DNA of 64,000 nt. It comes from Saksenaea vasiformis B4078 (Eukaryota > Mucoromycota > Mucoromycetes > Mucorales > Saksenaeaceae). The notes under the pieces are model-generated. The model was not told the origin of the DNA. It worked only from the letters and a program-made list of their open reading frames with translations, and made no database searches. Positions within the stretch are counted from its first letter, which is position 1. Every line of letters starts with the position of its first letter. This document shows, piece after piece, positions 11,868-22,505 of this stretch. Location of the stretch: positions 37,423-101,422 of the forward strand of contig JNDT01002267.1 of the NCBI GenBank assembly GCA_000697055.1. Reading direction: 5' to 3'. The translations under genes were made by a program, and so were the position numbers.

Positions 11868-12326
11868 AGATTCAATCAATATAAAGTTATTCAAAGCATC
11901 TTCATGTCCAAACACATAGATCTGGCATCATCCAGAAGGTGCAGTAATGGAGCAAATTTACAGTGATGATCGTAGTATCACGAAAAAAAAAATCATGGTC
12001 CACTTTTGATATAGGAAGTCTGTGGACAGTAAAGTGAATCGTAGCGTTCAAAGGGAAATGAACACCACTTTTACATGAACATAGTCATCGCACTGCCAAT
12101 ACTAAGATTCTTTGGCAGGCCCTTCAGAGACCCATGATAGAAAACAAGTTATGTCGAAAGCAGGACTTGTTCATAAACGGAGATCGAGCCTCTAATACTG
12201 ATGAGAGAGATGTTTCTTGGCCAAGAAAAACCATGTCCAAAATTATTGGGACATGTGTCCGAATAATCGCTGAAAACTGCCGAACCCATAAATTTCAAAT
12301 GTTGTCCATCTCACAGAGATCGCTTC
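11868..12326. other. Spacer, nothing recognised
   Basis: This stretch lies between two small genes. It has short plus-strand frames without domain features and an A-run at 11983-11991. Confidence 0.4.
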
Positions 12327-12728
12327 ATGTCGCAACACACCAATGATCAACACCAACTATTAATTGATGATCCTGCTCAATCGGAAAGTGAAGAAGAAGC
12401 CATCGAATTTGCTACCTATGTAGAAAGCGATGACGACGATGAAGATCCTTTCTTCATGGCCGAGCATAACAAAAAATCAAGCACACTTTCTTTCAGCCGG
12501 TTTGGACGATAACAAAAGAAATGCCTTGTTAACTAACACACACCTGATAGGTTGACTTGCTCGCCAATCCAAGTAGTACGATTTACTGTACCGACGTTCT
12601 GTATCATTGTGATTATTTCCTATACCATTGTCATCGCCGTCTTGACACATCAACGACGGATAGTCATTCCACCTGGTTTTTCGGACGGATCTCACCTACC
12701 ATCTTCCTCAGGAGACCATGCCATTTAG
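12327..12728 (+). CDS. Small acidic single-pass membrane protein, unrecognised
   Basis: Two exons (12327-12499 and 12551-12728) join in phase 2 across a 51-bp intron with a CTAAC branch-like site, giving 116 residues. The N-terminal 60 residues are strongly acidic (SESEEEAIEF and ESDDDDEDPFF). One hydrophobic segment (about residues 70-90, including FCIIVIISYTIVIAVL) is followed by a short polar tail with THQRRIV. Acidic cytoplasmic N-terminus, one membrane span and a short lumenal tail suggest a type II membrane protein of the secretory pathway. The tail is short enough that it could be the truncated start of a larger enzyme whose rest is lost. I found no continuation downstream. Confidence 0.55.
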
Positions 12729-13857
12729 ATAAACTCTGAATCAAAAAGAGAAACATTCATTAAACGTGTCATCTATACACTAGATCCTTACTACGGAATC
12801 TAGGCTTGACAATACGAAACGTCTATCTCTATAGTCCAGATGCAAACCAGTTTTTCGTAACCGTTATGTGATAAGCCATATTGGACTGATTGCATCGATT
12901 ATCCCGCATACAAATCATGATCAACTATGTTCGTTAGTCTTGAAAGTGCCCTTTGGTAAATCGATGTAGAGCTGATTATCTTTGAAGACGTTTCTATGCC
13001 TGTTGAAGGGCGATAACAGACTAAAATAAGAGGCCATCCTTTTTGTCCTTGTTGGGACACCTCTTCTAATGCATTCGGCACAGAAGTATACAGCGCGGTT
13101 TACTATAGAGCATCGTTTGTCCTCCATACACTTCCTGTAAGTGTACGTACACGGACTACAGTTATTGCATTCGCTCACCAAATAAGAGCGGAATCCTCAC
13201 ATCCACTGTTTTGACACCGCACAATGCAATCGCATAAGATCAGTGATAGATGGTTGAACATGAAGAGCACGGGATGTACTTCTATTGTATCGATGAAACC
13301 ATATCCAAACACATTAAAGTTGCATGACTTTGTATTCAGTGAATGGTAAAATCGCTGTTGCGACTATAAAAACTGTAGGTTGTCCCGCTGAACTGTGCAC
13401 TTTCTTATTTTGAAGTTGCTGAATCACTATCTTCTGTGCTCTCAATAAAAAGGGATCCGCTACTTGGGCTTTCAGTATTCTGCTCCTCGTCCTCTCTGCC
13501 TACACATAAGGTGCGGCCCGAATCGCTTTAGTCGATGTAGCAGGAATTATACCGCTGTACGGTCTTGGCAATGGTTAAGCAAATCTCGGTGCTTGACTTA
13601 AATCCACACCTGGTGTTCGCAGAAATAGAACTTTTCTATCAACCGACTTCTCCAGAAACAACGTTTTCCGTATCTTGGCAGCTATCGTCGCCATTAAATT
13701 TGCCCTTAGAATATACCTGGAAAGGTTCTACTTGTACATAGCAACCAAAAAAATGCAGCGTAACATGGCCAAATCAAAACTGTTTCTGTTCACTCTTGAT
13801 TTCATATCATCAGTTCTTTGTTTCCCACAATCAATCTTCCTGCCAATAGCGGTAGTG
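12729..13857. other. Spacer with a decayed cysteine-rich minus-strand frame
   Basis: The minus-strand frame 12921-13181 has regularly spaced cysteines (C-x2-C-x2-C near its start, then further pairs) and could be a relic of a zinc-binding domain, but it has no recognisable family or splice context. The rest shows nothing. Confidence 0.3.
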
Positions 13858-13883
13858 TTATAGATCCCGATGCATACTGTTTA

Positions 13884-14068
13884 TTGAATTGCTTTTTACA
13901 CTACTTTAAATAAATTTTGCGTCCATCAAGGGTCCAATTTGCGCTAAGGAAAAGATTGGACTTGCGTTATTACTTCATCAACTTTTCGTCAGAGTATCAA
14001 ATAACTTACGTGAACTTGGACCCTCCTATGGACACAGAATTTATTCAAGCAGTATAAAAAAGTAATTC
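13884..14068. mobile_element. Terminal-inverted-repeat element, copy 1 (MITE-like)
   Basis: The left end (13884-13926) and right end (14023-14068) are imperfect inverted repeats. Both contain an AATAAAT core followed by a GCGTCC or GTGTCC motif. The pairing continues inward through GGGTCCAA (from about 13929) against TTGGACCC (14017-14024). The element is about 185 bp with no coding capacity, typical of a non-autonomous DNA transposon. Copies 2 and 3 are at 36729 and 59047. A clear target-site duplication is not visible. Flanks on both sides also resemble those of copy 2, so the mobile unit may be larger. Confidence 0.7.
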
Positions 14069-14069
14069 C

Positions 14070-14954
14070 TGGTTAGTAAATGGAATAATATTTGGATGTC
14101 ATTTTACTTACCCCCGAAGGGTATTGCCACCCTTTGATGGCATCCAGCCACCGCACCTGGCTCGGTGGGGCCGGTTGTCGTTGGATGATGGCTTCCATGG
14201 AGCGGCCACGTTTGGAACGGCGCGCAGAGGACTTGAAGCGATACAACGTCTGGCGATCTATTCCGAAAGATGAGCGATCCTGAGTGTACGACAACACTTA
14301 CTTACTTAAGACAGTTCGGGACAGAGGTCATGCAGCCTAAACGGCAGACAGAAAACATGAATAACCTTGTATGTACATAAATTGACATCATTACCGGGGA
14401 CGTTAAAGAGAACAGAGCCAAAGAAAAAAAAACGGAAATTCATGCCTTCTTTTAAGTATGGATTAGTTCGGGTGGAACCTGTCCTTATCGTGATACATTT
14501 TTACTGCTTTCCGATGGGATGCTGGGAATCTATCACCAGAGTACCCACAATACAAAAAACGATTTCTTGTTTCAAAGAGACATTTTCTTATCTTGAAACA
14601 TTTTTACTGCTTTCCGACGGGATATCGAAAAACCATCACTGAAGCACTTTAATGCAAAAATGGGCTCATCAAGGTGCGAACTATTCGTTGGATTGACGCA
14701 AAATAAACTACTCCCCTGCACAAAAGGTCGTCGCTTCCCAACGCGAAATTACTACACATGAACGTCTGAGGATATCTAACTGACTCAAATGCTTGTTCAA
14801 AATCCAATAATTGTGGCAGATGTTGTATGCACCGCTCTTTGTGACGTGCGCGACAAAAAAAAGTTGGTTGACAAAAGCCCGACCAAAATTGGCAAGGACA
14901 GGCCCCCGCCAGCTTTTTCTTTGCTGTGTTTTACTTCAAAATCTAAATTGCAAC
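14070..14954. other. Spacer with flank homologous to element copy 2 and a 26-bp direct repeat
   Basis: Bases 14215-14285 resemble 36985-37050, next to element copy 2 (shared GGACT-GAAGCGAT and CTGGCGATCTATT). A 26-bp sequence at 14495-14520 recurs with one mismatch at 14598-14623. No gene is supported. The last part should include the RCF1 promoter. Confidence 0.5.
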
Positions 14955-15375
14955 ATGTCAAAAGAATACACTCGTGAAGAATTGGATCGCATGCGAATGC
15001 TTATGGAGGGAGAGACTGCATGGGACCGTATGAAGAGAAAATCAAAGGAAGAACCTCTAGTTCCTGCAGGTGAACAGTTCATTTTACTTTGAATCTTTTG
15101 CCTTTGACTCATCGCTATACTCTCTTTGATAGGTGTTGCATTAACCTGTTTTGCTCTTGTTGCAGCAACTGTCGGTGTCAAGACCGGCAACAAAGCCTAC
15201 GCAAATAATATGTTCCGTCTGAGAGGTATGTCCGTCTATCTTTCTCTTCTCGTTGTAATGTGGGATTGCAGTTGCAGCGCAAGGTTTCACAGTGGTAGCC
15301 ATGGTGGCTGGATCCTTATACTACAGCTACAAGGACAAACAACTGGCGGAGAAGCAAGCGCAGAAAGAAGAATAA
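14955..15375 (+). CDS. RCF1: Respiratory supercomplex factor 1-like HIG1-domain protein
   Basis: Three exons (14955-15069, 15133-15225, 15272-15375) give 103 residues. The middle reads KEEPLVPAGVALT, then VGVKTGNKAYANNMFRLR and VAAQGFTVVAMVAGS, the HIG1 domain with its two membrane helices (about residues 38-58 and 70-90) and the conserved MFR.RV.AQG motif between them. The protein is expected in the mitochondrial inner membrane, where Rcf1 helps assemble cytochrome oxidase into III-IV supercomplexes. The N-terminus is polar without a clear presequence, as in Rcf1. The tail is charged and short, shorter than the long coiled tail of yeast Rcf1 and closer to animal HIGD proteins. Confidence 0.93.
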
Positions 15376-17510
15376 AGCAATTGTAGTCTACGTCATATGG
15401 GCTTCAAAGAAGGGGTTGACGTTGGTCTTTTTTCATGCAATAGGACACAGATGAGCCATGGTATTTACCCTGGAACTTTCAATGCACAACTTACGGGAAC
15501 AAATACGTTGCAAGTGTTTTCAATGACGGACGTATAATAGACTTCTTGTGTAAACGAATTCTCGCGACTGATTTAGTGTGTATCCGTCTCTAGGAAGGTG
15601 AACGTTCGCTATTCGATATGGACCGCTTGAGAATGAATTGCGCTACGCTCCATTAGGCTGTTGTAGGCAGAAACTTCCATTTGAACAGGTGATATGAACT
15701 CCTAGCAATCACCCACGCTTGTAAATTATGGCACCTGCTTCAACCGGGAAACGCGGACACCGGATTTTCGTCGGTTTTGAATGAGGTTAGCTACCTATGG
15801 TAAACCCCATGCTGTGACCTAGTTCTTTTTGCGTGCTGTATTTTTCAATGCTATAAGGAAAAGCAGATTCATCAACCCAAAAGTGCATTTCATTGCTTTG
15901 TGATCGGTTCCCTAATGTCCACTTGGTATGCATGAAAATAACGCGATCGGATGGGTATTTAAAGGGGAAGAGTAATTTTGCTCTCCCCTCTCAAAAAATC
16001 TCCATTTTATCGCATACACAAGATCACTCGTGTCTTTCGCATATCATCTACTGCATAATCCTCTTCTTCCGAACCGCGCTGGCGTGTGTGCCTGTGCGAC
16101 TGTAGCCTACGTTCAATCGAGTAGATGAATGGTATCACATTGAGAATCACGTATTTTGCACAATAGATATTTGTAAGACCCATCTTTGGAGCTTTGACTT
16201 ATACCGACATCACTAAGATATCGCATTGGATAACACAGACATGACGCAGTTTGGGAGACGTTGAAGGATGCCACCGAAGTCGAAAGTCTCAACTGCTGGA
16301 ATAACAGACAGGAGATATTGTTGCGAGACATAGATATCCGCTGGGCAAAGAAGGAAAAAAGATAAAATAGTCGAGTCCAAAATAAACTTTGCCTTTGCTC
16401 AGATTGTGGGTGCAATAACAACAGGAAGTCTGCCTTGAACCAAGTTATTGGGCGTTTAATATTTGCACCAAACGCAGCCTGGTCACAAACCTCCCAATTC
16501 ATCAAGAAGTATGCAATTGTTTGCCGCCTTGACAAATCAAACCTAGACGATCTTGAGCCTTTTTTTTGGTTTCTTCCGACAAGCTGGAAATCTGCTTCTT
16601 TCACGGAAGACCGCAACGTGAACTTATGAAGTCATAAACGGTATTTCGATAAAAGAAAAAAAAGAAAAAGTTTTAGTATTCATGTACAGGTTCATTAGAT
16701 GTTCCTGACTGCAGTGCATGGATTGGTTTCAATGGATTCGATGACACTCCTTCTAGACTGGTGCCGTTTACATGTCTACGACTGCCTTCTTATAACGCTA
16801 AAAGCAGTGTCAGTGTACTACTAAATACCGGTTAATCTAATCTATGCGCTGTGGGAAGACGGATGTTCGGCTGTTTTGCCGTAGTCACTTATTATTTTTC
16901 AGCTTGAAAATACCAAGTCTTATCCCCAGAAGGGTAGCAAACATATCCACTTCTTCTAGTCGCTTCTCTCGTGCGAGAGACCTCCTTATTTGGCTCATCC
17001 ACTTAAACTAGCTTGTTTCGAGAGGATTCTGCACAAGCCATCTCATTGAAGTGCTCATTGTAAGAAACAACCATATTCCAGAGTGATTTTTCTGGCCAGC
17101 AACATGTCCACATGTCAAACGATGAACTATTTCGGGGTTGTAATCCGGAGCTCTCACAATTCAGGCACGTAACAAATGTGGGAATTATGCCGTGTGCTCA
17201 AAAATGAAGGAGTGCAGCGGACAGAGACTGCAGAGTGGTAACTTCGCATTATGCAATGACCTTGTTTAAGATGTGTTGGGAAAATTCGTAGGACTTTGTT
17301 TGTACAAAACACAAGCATATTGTCAGAGCGTAACAACACATCTTGGAACGTCATTCTGCATGAATAAAAAAGAAACAAAAGGAATTTCTGACAGTGACAA
17401 TCTGAATAATGTATTTACAGGAAAAGGGTATTTGAAGATATGTTAGATATGTTTCTTTGTTAGTATCCAAAAGGCTGAGAGCTCAGCATGTATTGCGACT
17501 CCAAAGTCTA
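15376..17510. other. Convergent spacer, no supported gene
   Basis: This 2.1-kb stretch lies between the 3' ends of RCF1 and the coiled-coil gene. The longest frame is on the minus strand at 16113-16616 (167 codons), but it has no recognisable domain, splice context or composition bias. No repeats are evident. Confidence 0.45.
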
Positions 17511-19191
17511 TCATTCAGTGCTCAGCATTTTGTACCACTCGTCATTTCTGAGATGGTTTACCTGTTCCAAAACACCGTGGCGGACGTACAAACTCGTCAC
17601 ATGGCGCAGCGATGCGTGTAAAAGGTCCACAAGTGTGGCTTGATATTGGGTGTTACAAGCACCCTCTGGGGCCGAGATGGACAGAAGATTACGAGCTAGT
17701 GCACAAGCCGATCGAGTGTCTTGATGTAACTTTGGAAATACATAAGCAATCTTTGCGGCAAAATGGAAACAAGCGCCTACCTTATCCACTTGATGCTGAA
17801 GTTCGTGCTTTTGTTTTTTGAGCTCCTCCGTTGTGTGCTTGTATACAATCAATTCAGCTATGTCCTTGCGTATCTGCTCCTCCAATATTGCCATATTTGC
17901 CTGAACACCGTGTCTTCGATCAATCTCCTTGCCGAGACGATCTTTCAGTACTGCTATTTCGCCCTGCATCCGCGTCTGTTCCGATCGACTCGCTTCTTGC
18001 ACCTCCGCCAACTTCTTTTCCCAATGTGCTTGGACATCTGTTGCATCGTACGACATGGATGCCTGAATATCCAGAATCTTTTCTTTCCATTCTCGCTCCA
18101 GACGTGCCACTGTTTCTTCCTTATCTTGCTTGAGTTCACGTCCCAGTTCATCCAGCGCCGATTGGTGTTCTATCTGCCACACTGCCTTTGCCGTTTCAAA
18201 CTGCTCCTTCACTTCACGCAAAATCTCGTCGTGTTCTGATTTGAAATTTTGCATCTTGGCCTCGTTGTGCATCGCCGCCTCACGGGCTTCGTTGACAAAC
18301 AACTCTTTCATCCGCGCCATCTCGCTGTCAAAACTATCAGTGATTTGCCTAATTTTCTTCTTCTGTTTTTCATCAAATTCTTGTAGCTGACCCTCGGCCG
18401 TTTCCAACTGTGATTCTAACTCTGCAATACGCATGCGGTGTCTTTGTTGTTCTTCCTCAATTAATCGAAGTTTTTGCTGGTATCGTTGATTTGCCTTGCG
18501 GAGATCTGTATCATCCACACCATCCTCGTCGCTCGTTGCAGCGGAGACAAGCGATAGCTCAGCTTTCAAAGATTCCAGTTCCTTGGTATAACCAGTGCGT
18601 TCCTCATCCCATTTTGCACGTTCCTCTACACGTTCTGCACGCTCTTTTGCAAGTTCGTTACGTAAAAGTTGAAGTTCGTTCATCTCCTCGTTATCACAGT
18701 GATCGTGAGCTTTTTTTAGCTCCCCGTAGGCGGTATCCTTGGCACTCAGACGCTCCTGCAAATTTGAGAGTCTCTGGTTATGCTTTTTCTGCTCTGCCTG
18801 CATCATTTTGTCGTATTGCAAACGCAGTTCCCTGACATCCTCATCATGGTCTTGTTTTTCGGCCTCTAGTTGCTGTTGCAGTCCCTGAATCTTTTTTGTT
18901 GTTTTTCATTTATTGAATCGTCAGTTTTAGGTCGGGTTTCTTGGGAAAAAGTAGCCTACCTGGTTCATCAACTCAGTTTCAACGTCCTGGAGCCGTTTCT
19001 CTAGCAACGTTTCTTTCATTTTCATTTCTCGAAGCAGCTGTCACGCCATCATGTCAGTTCATCCTGTGTAAAAGCCGGCGATAGTCGGACGAACTTACAC
19101 TTGCTGTGTTTTTATCATACTTGGCTTGGTCTTCTTGCAGTTTACGTTCCAGGTACTCTGCGCGGTCCCTGTACTCACGGCTATCCCGCAT
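17511..19191 (-). CDS. Long coiled-coil protein, family not recognised
   Basis: Exons join as follows: one begins near 19191 (MRDSREYRDRAEYLE), then an exon ending ELMNQ near 18960, then a long exon from about 18892, ending at TGA 17511-17513. About 540 residues are predicted, most of them heptad-patterned and rich in E, K, Q and R (for example RQITDSFDSEMARMKELF), so it is an extended coiled coil. The last 80 residues (from LHQDTRSACALARN to EWYKMLSTE) are less charged and may fold. An intron of 51 bp near 17770-17820 has good GT-AG ends but also reads through in frame. The 5' end is tentative because the exon also follows an acceptor (ATTAG), so upstream exons may exist. A role as tether, golgin or cytoskeletal scaffold is only a guess. 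Confidence 0.72.
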
Positions 19192-19199
19192 CACCTAAT

Positions 19200-20156
19200 G
19201 TTTATTGTTAGGTAACAAGGACAAGGAAACGGTTGAACTCTTTTTTTTTTCCTTTTTACCGTTGCTCGCTCAACTTCCCAGTCTTCGATGGGAGTTGAGG
19301 GTCCCAGCGTCATGTTTCGTTTTATTTCTTTGCGTGTTGGCGTTTCCATCGAGTAAAGGAAAAGTAATAAAGAAAGAAAGGAATGGTGCTACTCGGAAGT
19401 TACTGTTTTTCTTTTTCGCGGTCATGATTCATTCAACGTCGTGCAACGTCTTACGTTTCACATGCACCCAAATGCATACAGTCATTCCAGAAAGTGAAGT
19501 TGCTGCTTTTGAATTTGATGTCGTGCAAAAAATCGTTGTGTTCGAGAATGATGTCACACGCGCTTCAAACGTATGTGAGCTTCTTCAAGGCAACTCTTGA
19601 TGAAATGGACAAGTACCCAGAAATGAGGGGATATTATCTTGTCATAAATACTATTTCTATCCATAGCTCAACTGACGTAGGAAAATATATTCCTTCTCAA
19701 AGATATATAGTTATGTATGTCCTCCTTCGTATTCTCCTGAACTGTATCAAACTGAGCAGTTACTGGTCGGTTGTTAAGATTAAAATTAAGCGAAGTTCTT
19801 CGAAAAGAATCATGATGATAAGGATTAGTGACGCATGCAATAGTTTATATTTAAGTGATTTTAAAGGCTTTGTTTTTCATTCTGTTAAATGTTTTGGTAG
19901 ATGTCTCAATCAGGAGAGGCTATAAAGGATGTGGTATTGTATGAGTGAGGAAAACGAAGAAGAAATATAATCGTTCGGTTGTAAGTGAACACCAAGTACT
20001 GATATGGTCAGTGTCAAAGAACTCAATGGGTTGATGGTGATAAAGGTATCAACTGAGTGATCAGGAATAAAGAGGGAAACGTGGATCAAAAATAAAGTCA
20101 AAAGCGGTAGAAAACCAAAGAGAATACAGATAAACTTGCTTGCCAAAGTAATATCA
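19200..20156. other. Spacer, nothing recognised
   Basis: Possible upstream exons or promoter of the coiled-coil gene may lie in the first few hundred bases. A T-run is at 19241-19250. No other gene is supported. Confidence 0.35.
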
Positions 20157-20631
20157 TGCTGAAAACTGTCTTTATTGCAATCCCTATGAGGGCTATTTAT
20201 ACTAGTTCTTGTTCATGGTTGTTCTACAAATAATCATCGTCATGATTGATATTTAGTGAGTCCAATCATGAAAAGGATCAAAGTGATCATGTAAGAGGAT
20301 CAGAAAGGTCGTGACACGCATCGAAGTGATCGTTTCGGAGTAGGAGTTTGATTTCGGGTTTTCAGGAGCGTGTTTGACAGCAGATTGACTCCAAGATGTC
20401 GGAATTGTGCTGTAGTAGGTGAAAAAGTGTTGGCATTGTCGGGAAAATGGTCATGCCCAACTGTGTGAGTTGTATAGAGTCTGTCAGTATTGTTTGAGGT
20501 CGTTGTTTTTGAGATTGCGTTTTGGTCATTGCGAAATGTTGTTGCATTGTGATCACGACTATGCTCCACGTCGTCGACTGGTTTTGGATATCGGCTGTAG
20601 CCACTTGGTACCTTACAGCATATCAACAACA
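20157..20631 (-). mobile_element. Possible solo or degraded LTR of a retrotransposon
   Basis: Read on the minus strand the segment starts TGTTGTTGATATGCTG, preceded by a purine tract (TGGGGGGAG, complement of 20632-20640) that looks like the polypurine tract before a Copia-type 3' LTR. Near its far end are a TATAAATAG box (complement of 20193-20201) and an AATAAA signal (complement of 20171-20176), as expected of an LTR promoter and polyadenylation region. I found no second LTR, target duplication or recognisable pol sequence, so the call is tentative. Confidence 0.35.
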
Positions 20632-20639
20632 CTCCCCCC

Positions 20640-21293
20640 AGAGACAACAACGTGCCGAATGTGTGGCCAACATCGTACAGCGATGTCGATGGCATCAAAT
20701 TGGTCATCGGCACCAAAATTTTCAACGCGCTGGTTACATCAAGCCTACGTATCGGCATTGATCTCCAACCTGGAATTAGCCCAGTCACTTCCAACTTCAT
20801 CTTGAAGGCATACGAAAGATTGTTTGCCACAAAAATATCGTCAAGAAATCTGCTTGGGAGGGTTTGCAGAATTGCTAAGGACACGGAAGCATGCTCAAAT
20901 TGACGATTTTGACATTCCTGCTCAGATTCACCAACGATATCACTACCCAACCCTATACAACCCTTACCCTCGTAGATTGGGATAACGGTGGTGACAACAC
21001 AGGCTACCGTGTTGGTTCAGACCTTTTTCAGAAAATTGCGTTGGCCGTTGTAATCGGTTCCAATACGTTAAAAAAGCAGGAAGTCGCCAAAATGGCTGGA
21101 AAGCTTGAGAAAGGGACAACAAAAACGTAATTGATACCATTGAACAACTGTTTGGCAGCGCCGAAGACTTATAGATCCTTGGCAATAGAGCACTCAACCA
21201 ACAATTACAGCTCGTCGCTAACCAGTTGCCACCAATGATCACAACAGCAACCCAATCTGTGCTTGCAGGTGTCGAAAAAGCTTTCCAGGATTG
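20640..21293 (+). pseudogene. Decayed plus-strand reading frame of unknown origin
   Basis: An open frame from about 20623 to 20903 (including DGIKLVIGTKIFNALVTSS and RIGIDLQPGISPVTSNF) looks like ordered protein. It breaks, and plausible peptide continues in other frames to about 21293. I cannot assign a family. It abuts the LTR-like segment, so it may be transposon-derived or a host gene fragment. Confidence 0.3.
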
Positions 21294-21429
21294 AACAAGA
21301 TAACCCCAATTCTCATCTTCCGCTCAATGATTACAATAAAAATGCATAACAAATGATTCTCCCTGTCACTGTCATCGTCTTGAGCTCTGTCTTCGTGATT
21401 GAAGTTGGAAATCTTGTTAGAGTCCGTAG

Positions 21430-21456
21430 CAAAAAAAAAAAAAAAAAAAAAAAATA
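21430..21456. repeat. Long A-homopolymer
   Basis: About 24-27 consecutive A residues follow GTAGC. It could be a retroposed poly(A) tail or slippage. No retroposon body is recognised upstream. Confidence 0.6.
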
Positions 21457-21950
21457 AATTCAAGGTTAAAGCACTCATTCAGTCCTTCACATGTGTTGAC
21501 TTTACAAAAGGACAACGATTCAGAGACCGAGCGAACGTTTAGTGCGCATAGCAATTCACTATTACTATTGATGCGCTACCCACATGGAGTCTGCAGCATT
21601 TACGACCGGAAACCGTGATTCTCTCTCAGTATACTGAAATATTTAATCACGTCGCGTCTGCTGACAATTGGGCTATACAGGAAAATCTCCCATATGCGAG
21701 AAGTTGATGCTTTGAGGATGTGCCTGCTCCAGTTAAAAATGGCTTCAAATTGTAGACAACATAACCCCGTAATGATAATGACCAGTTTACAACAACGTTG
21801 AACCAAATGAGATACATTGTGTTTAGGCCGAGAGAAAATAATGGCAATGATTTGTTTAAAGGTGGTAGGGCTTGACACGGAATGCGCAATGTACATGAAA
21901 AGTGGTGCTGAGAAAATAAACAATCCATCTGGTTTTCCTTTTTTTTTTTA

Positions 21951-22505
21951 CTAATCTTCTTCCATCGCATCTCCTTCCCCTTCTGCCTCTTCTCCTTCTC
22001 CTTCTTCTTGTACTTCGTCATCGTCTCGTGGCAATGAAGTCATCACAGTATTCAGCATATCCATTAAATCGTCCTCGCTAAATCGTTCTTCGCATTCTTC
22101 AATCAACTGTATCAGGTTTTGTAAGTTCCAAATCCTGCTTCAAATATTGACGTCTCACCAGATAGATATCCACTGCACTTTTCGGTCGCAAATTCACAAT
22201 CTGAAGCTTCTCGGCGCGTGTGAGTTTAAATGGTGCGAGTCTTTCTAACAAGTCTTTCAACTGCTCCGAAGACTGCGTGCCACATGGGGTCTCTTTTAAA
22301 TATTCTGTTAACTGGGAATCTGTCAGTGATTCATGTAGACATGCTAGTGGATATTCACTTCAAATTGTATGGTTCGTAAATGTTCTGAGTACTCTATCTC
22401 TGGATTCGCTATTTGTGCTGCTTTTTGAATATCTTGCTGTTCTTGTAATAGTTTTAAAACTTCATAGTTGCTGATTAATGCCGCCCTGGCGTTTTTGATG
22501 TGCAT
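21951..22505 (-). CDS. RPC17: RNA polymerase III subunit Rpc9 (CRCP/Rpc17)
   Basis: Three exons (22359-22505, 22159-22311, 21951-22106) give 151 residues. The N-terminus reads MHIKNARAALISNYEVL, matching the NARAALLSNYEV start of Rpc9/CRCP. RTIQFE joins LTEYLKETPC across a 47-bp intron, and LTRAEKLQIVNLRP plus VDIYLLIEECEERFS are the HRDC-like core. The C-terminus is a run of acidic residues ending AMEED. Rpc9 pairs with Rpc8 to form the stalk of RNA polymerase III and contacts TFIIIB. Length and intron joins are all consistent, so this looks intact. Confidence 0.93.

Noticed and set aside
16113..16616. 167-codon minus-strand frame
   Set aside because: No domain, splice context or homology recognised; length is possible by chance in this composition.
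17763..18390. Plus-strand frames inside the coiled-coil gene
   Set aside because: Antisense to a well-supported heptad-patterned gene; low-complexity translation of its complement.
20300..20950. 216-codon minus-strand frame crossing the LTR-like segment
   Set aside because: It spans the proposed LTR boundary and shows no reverse transcriptase, integrase or RNase H motif.
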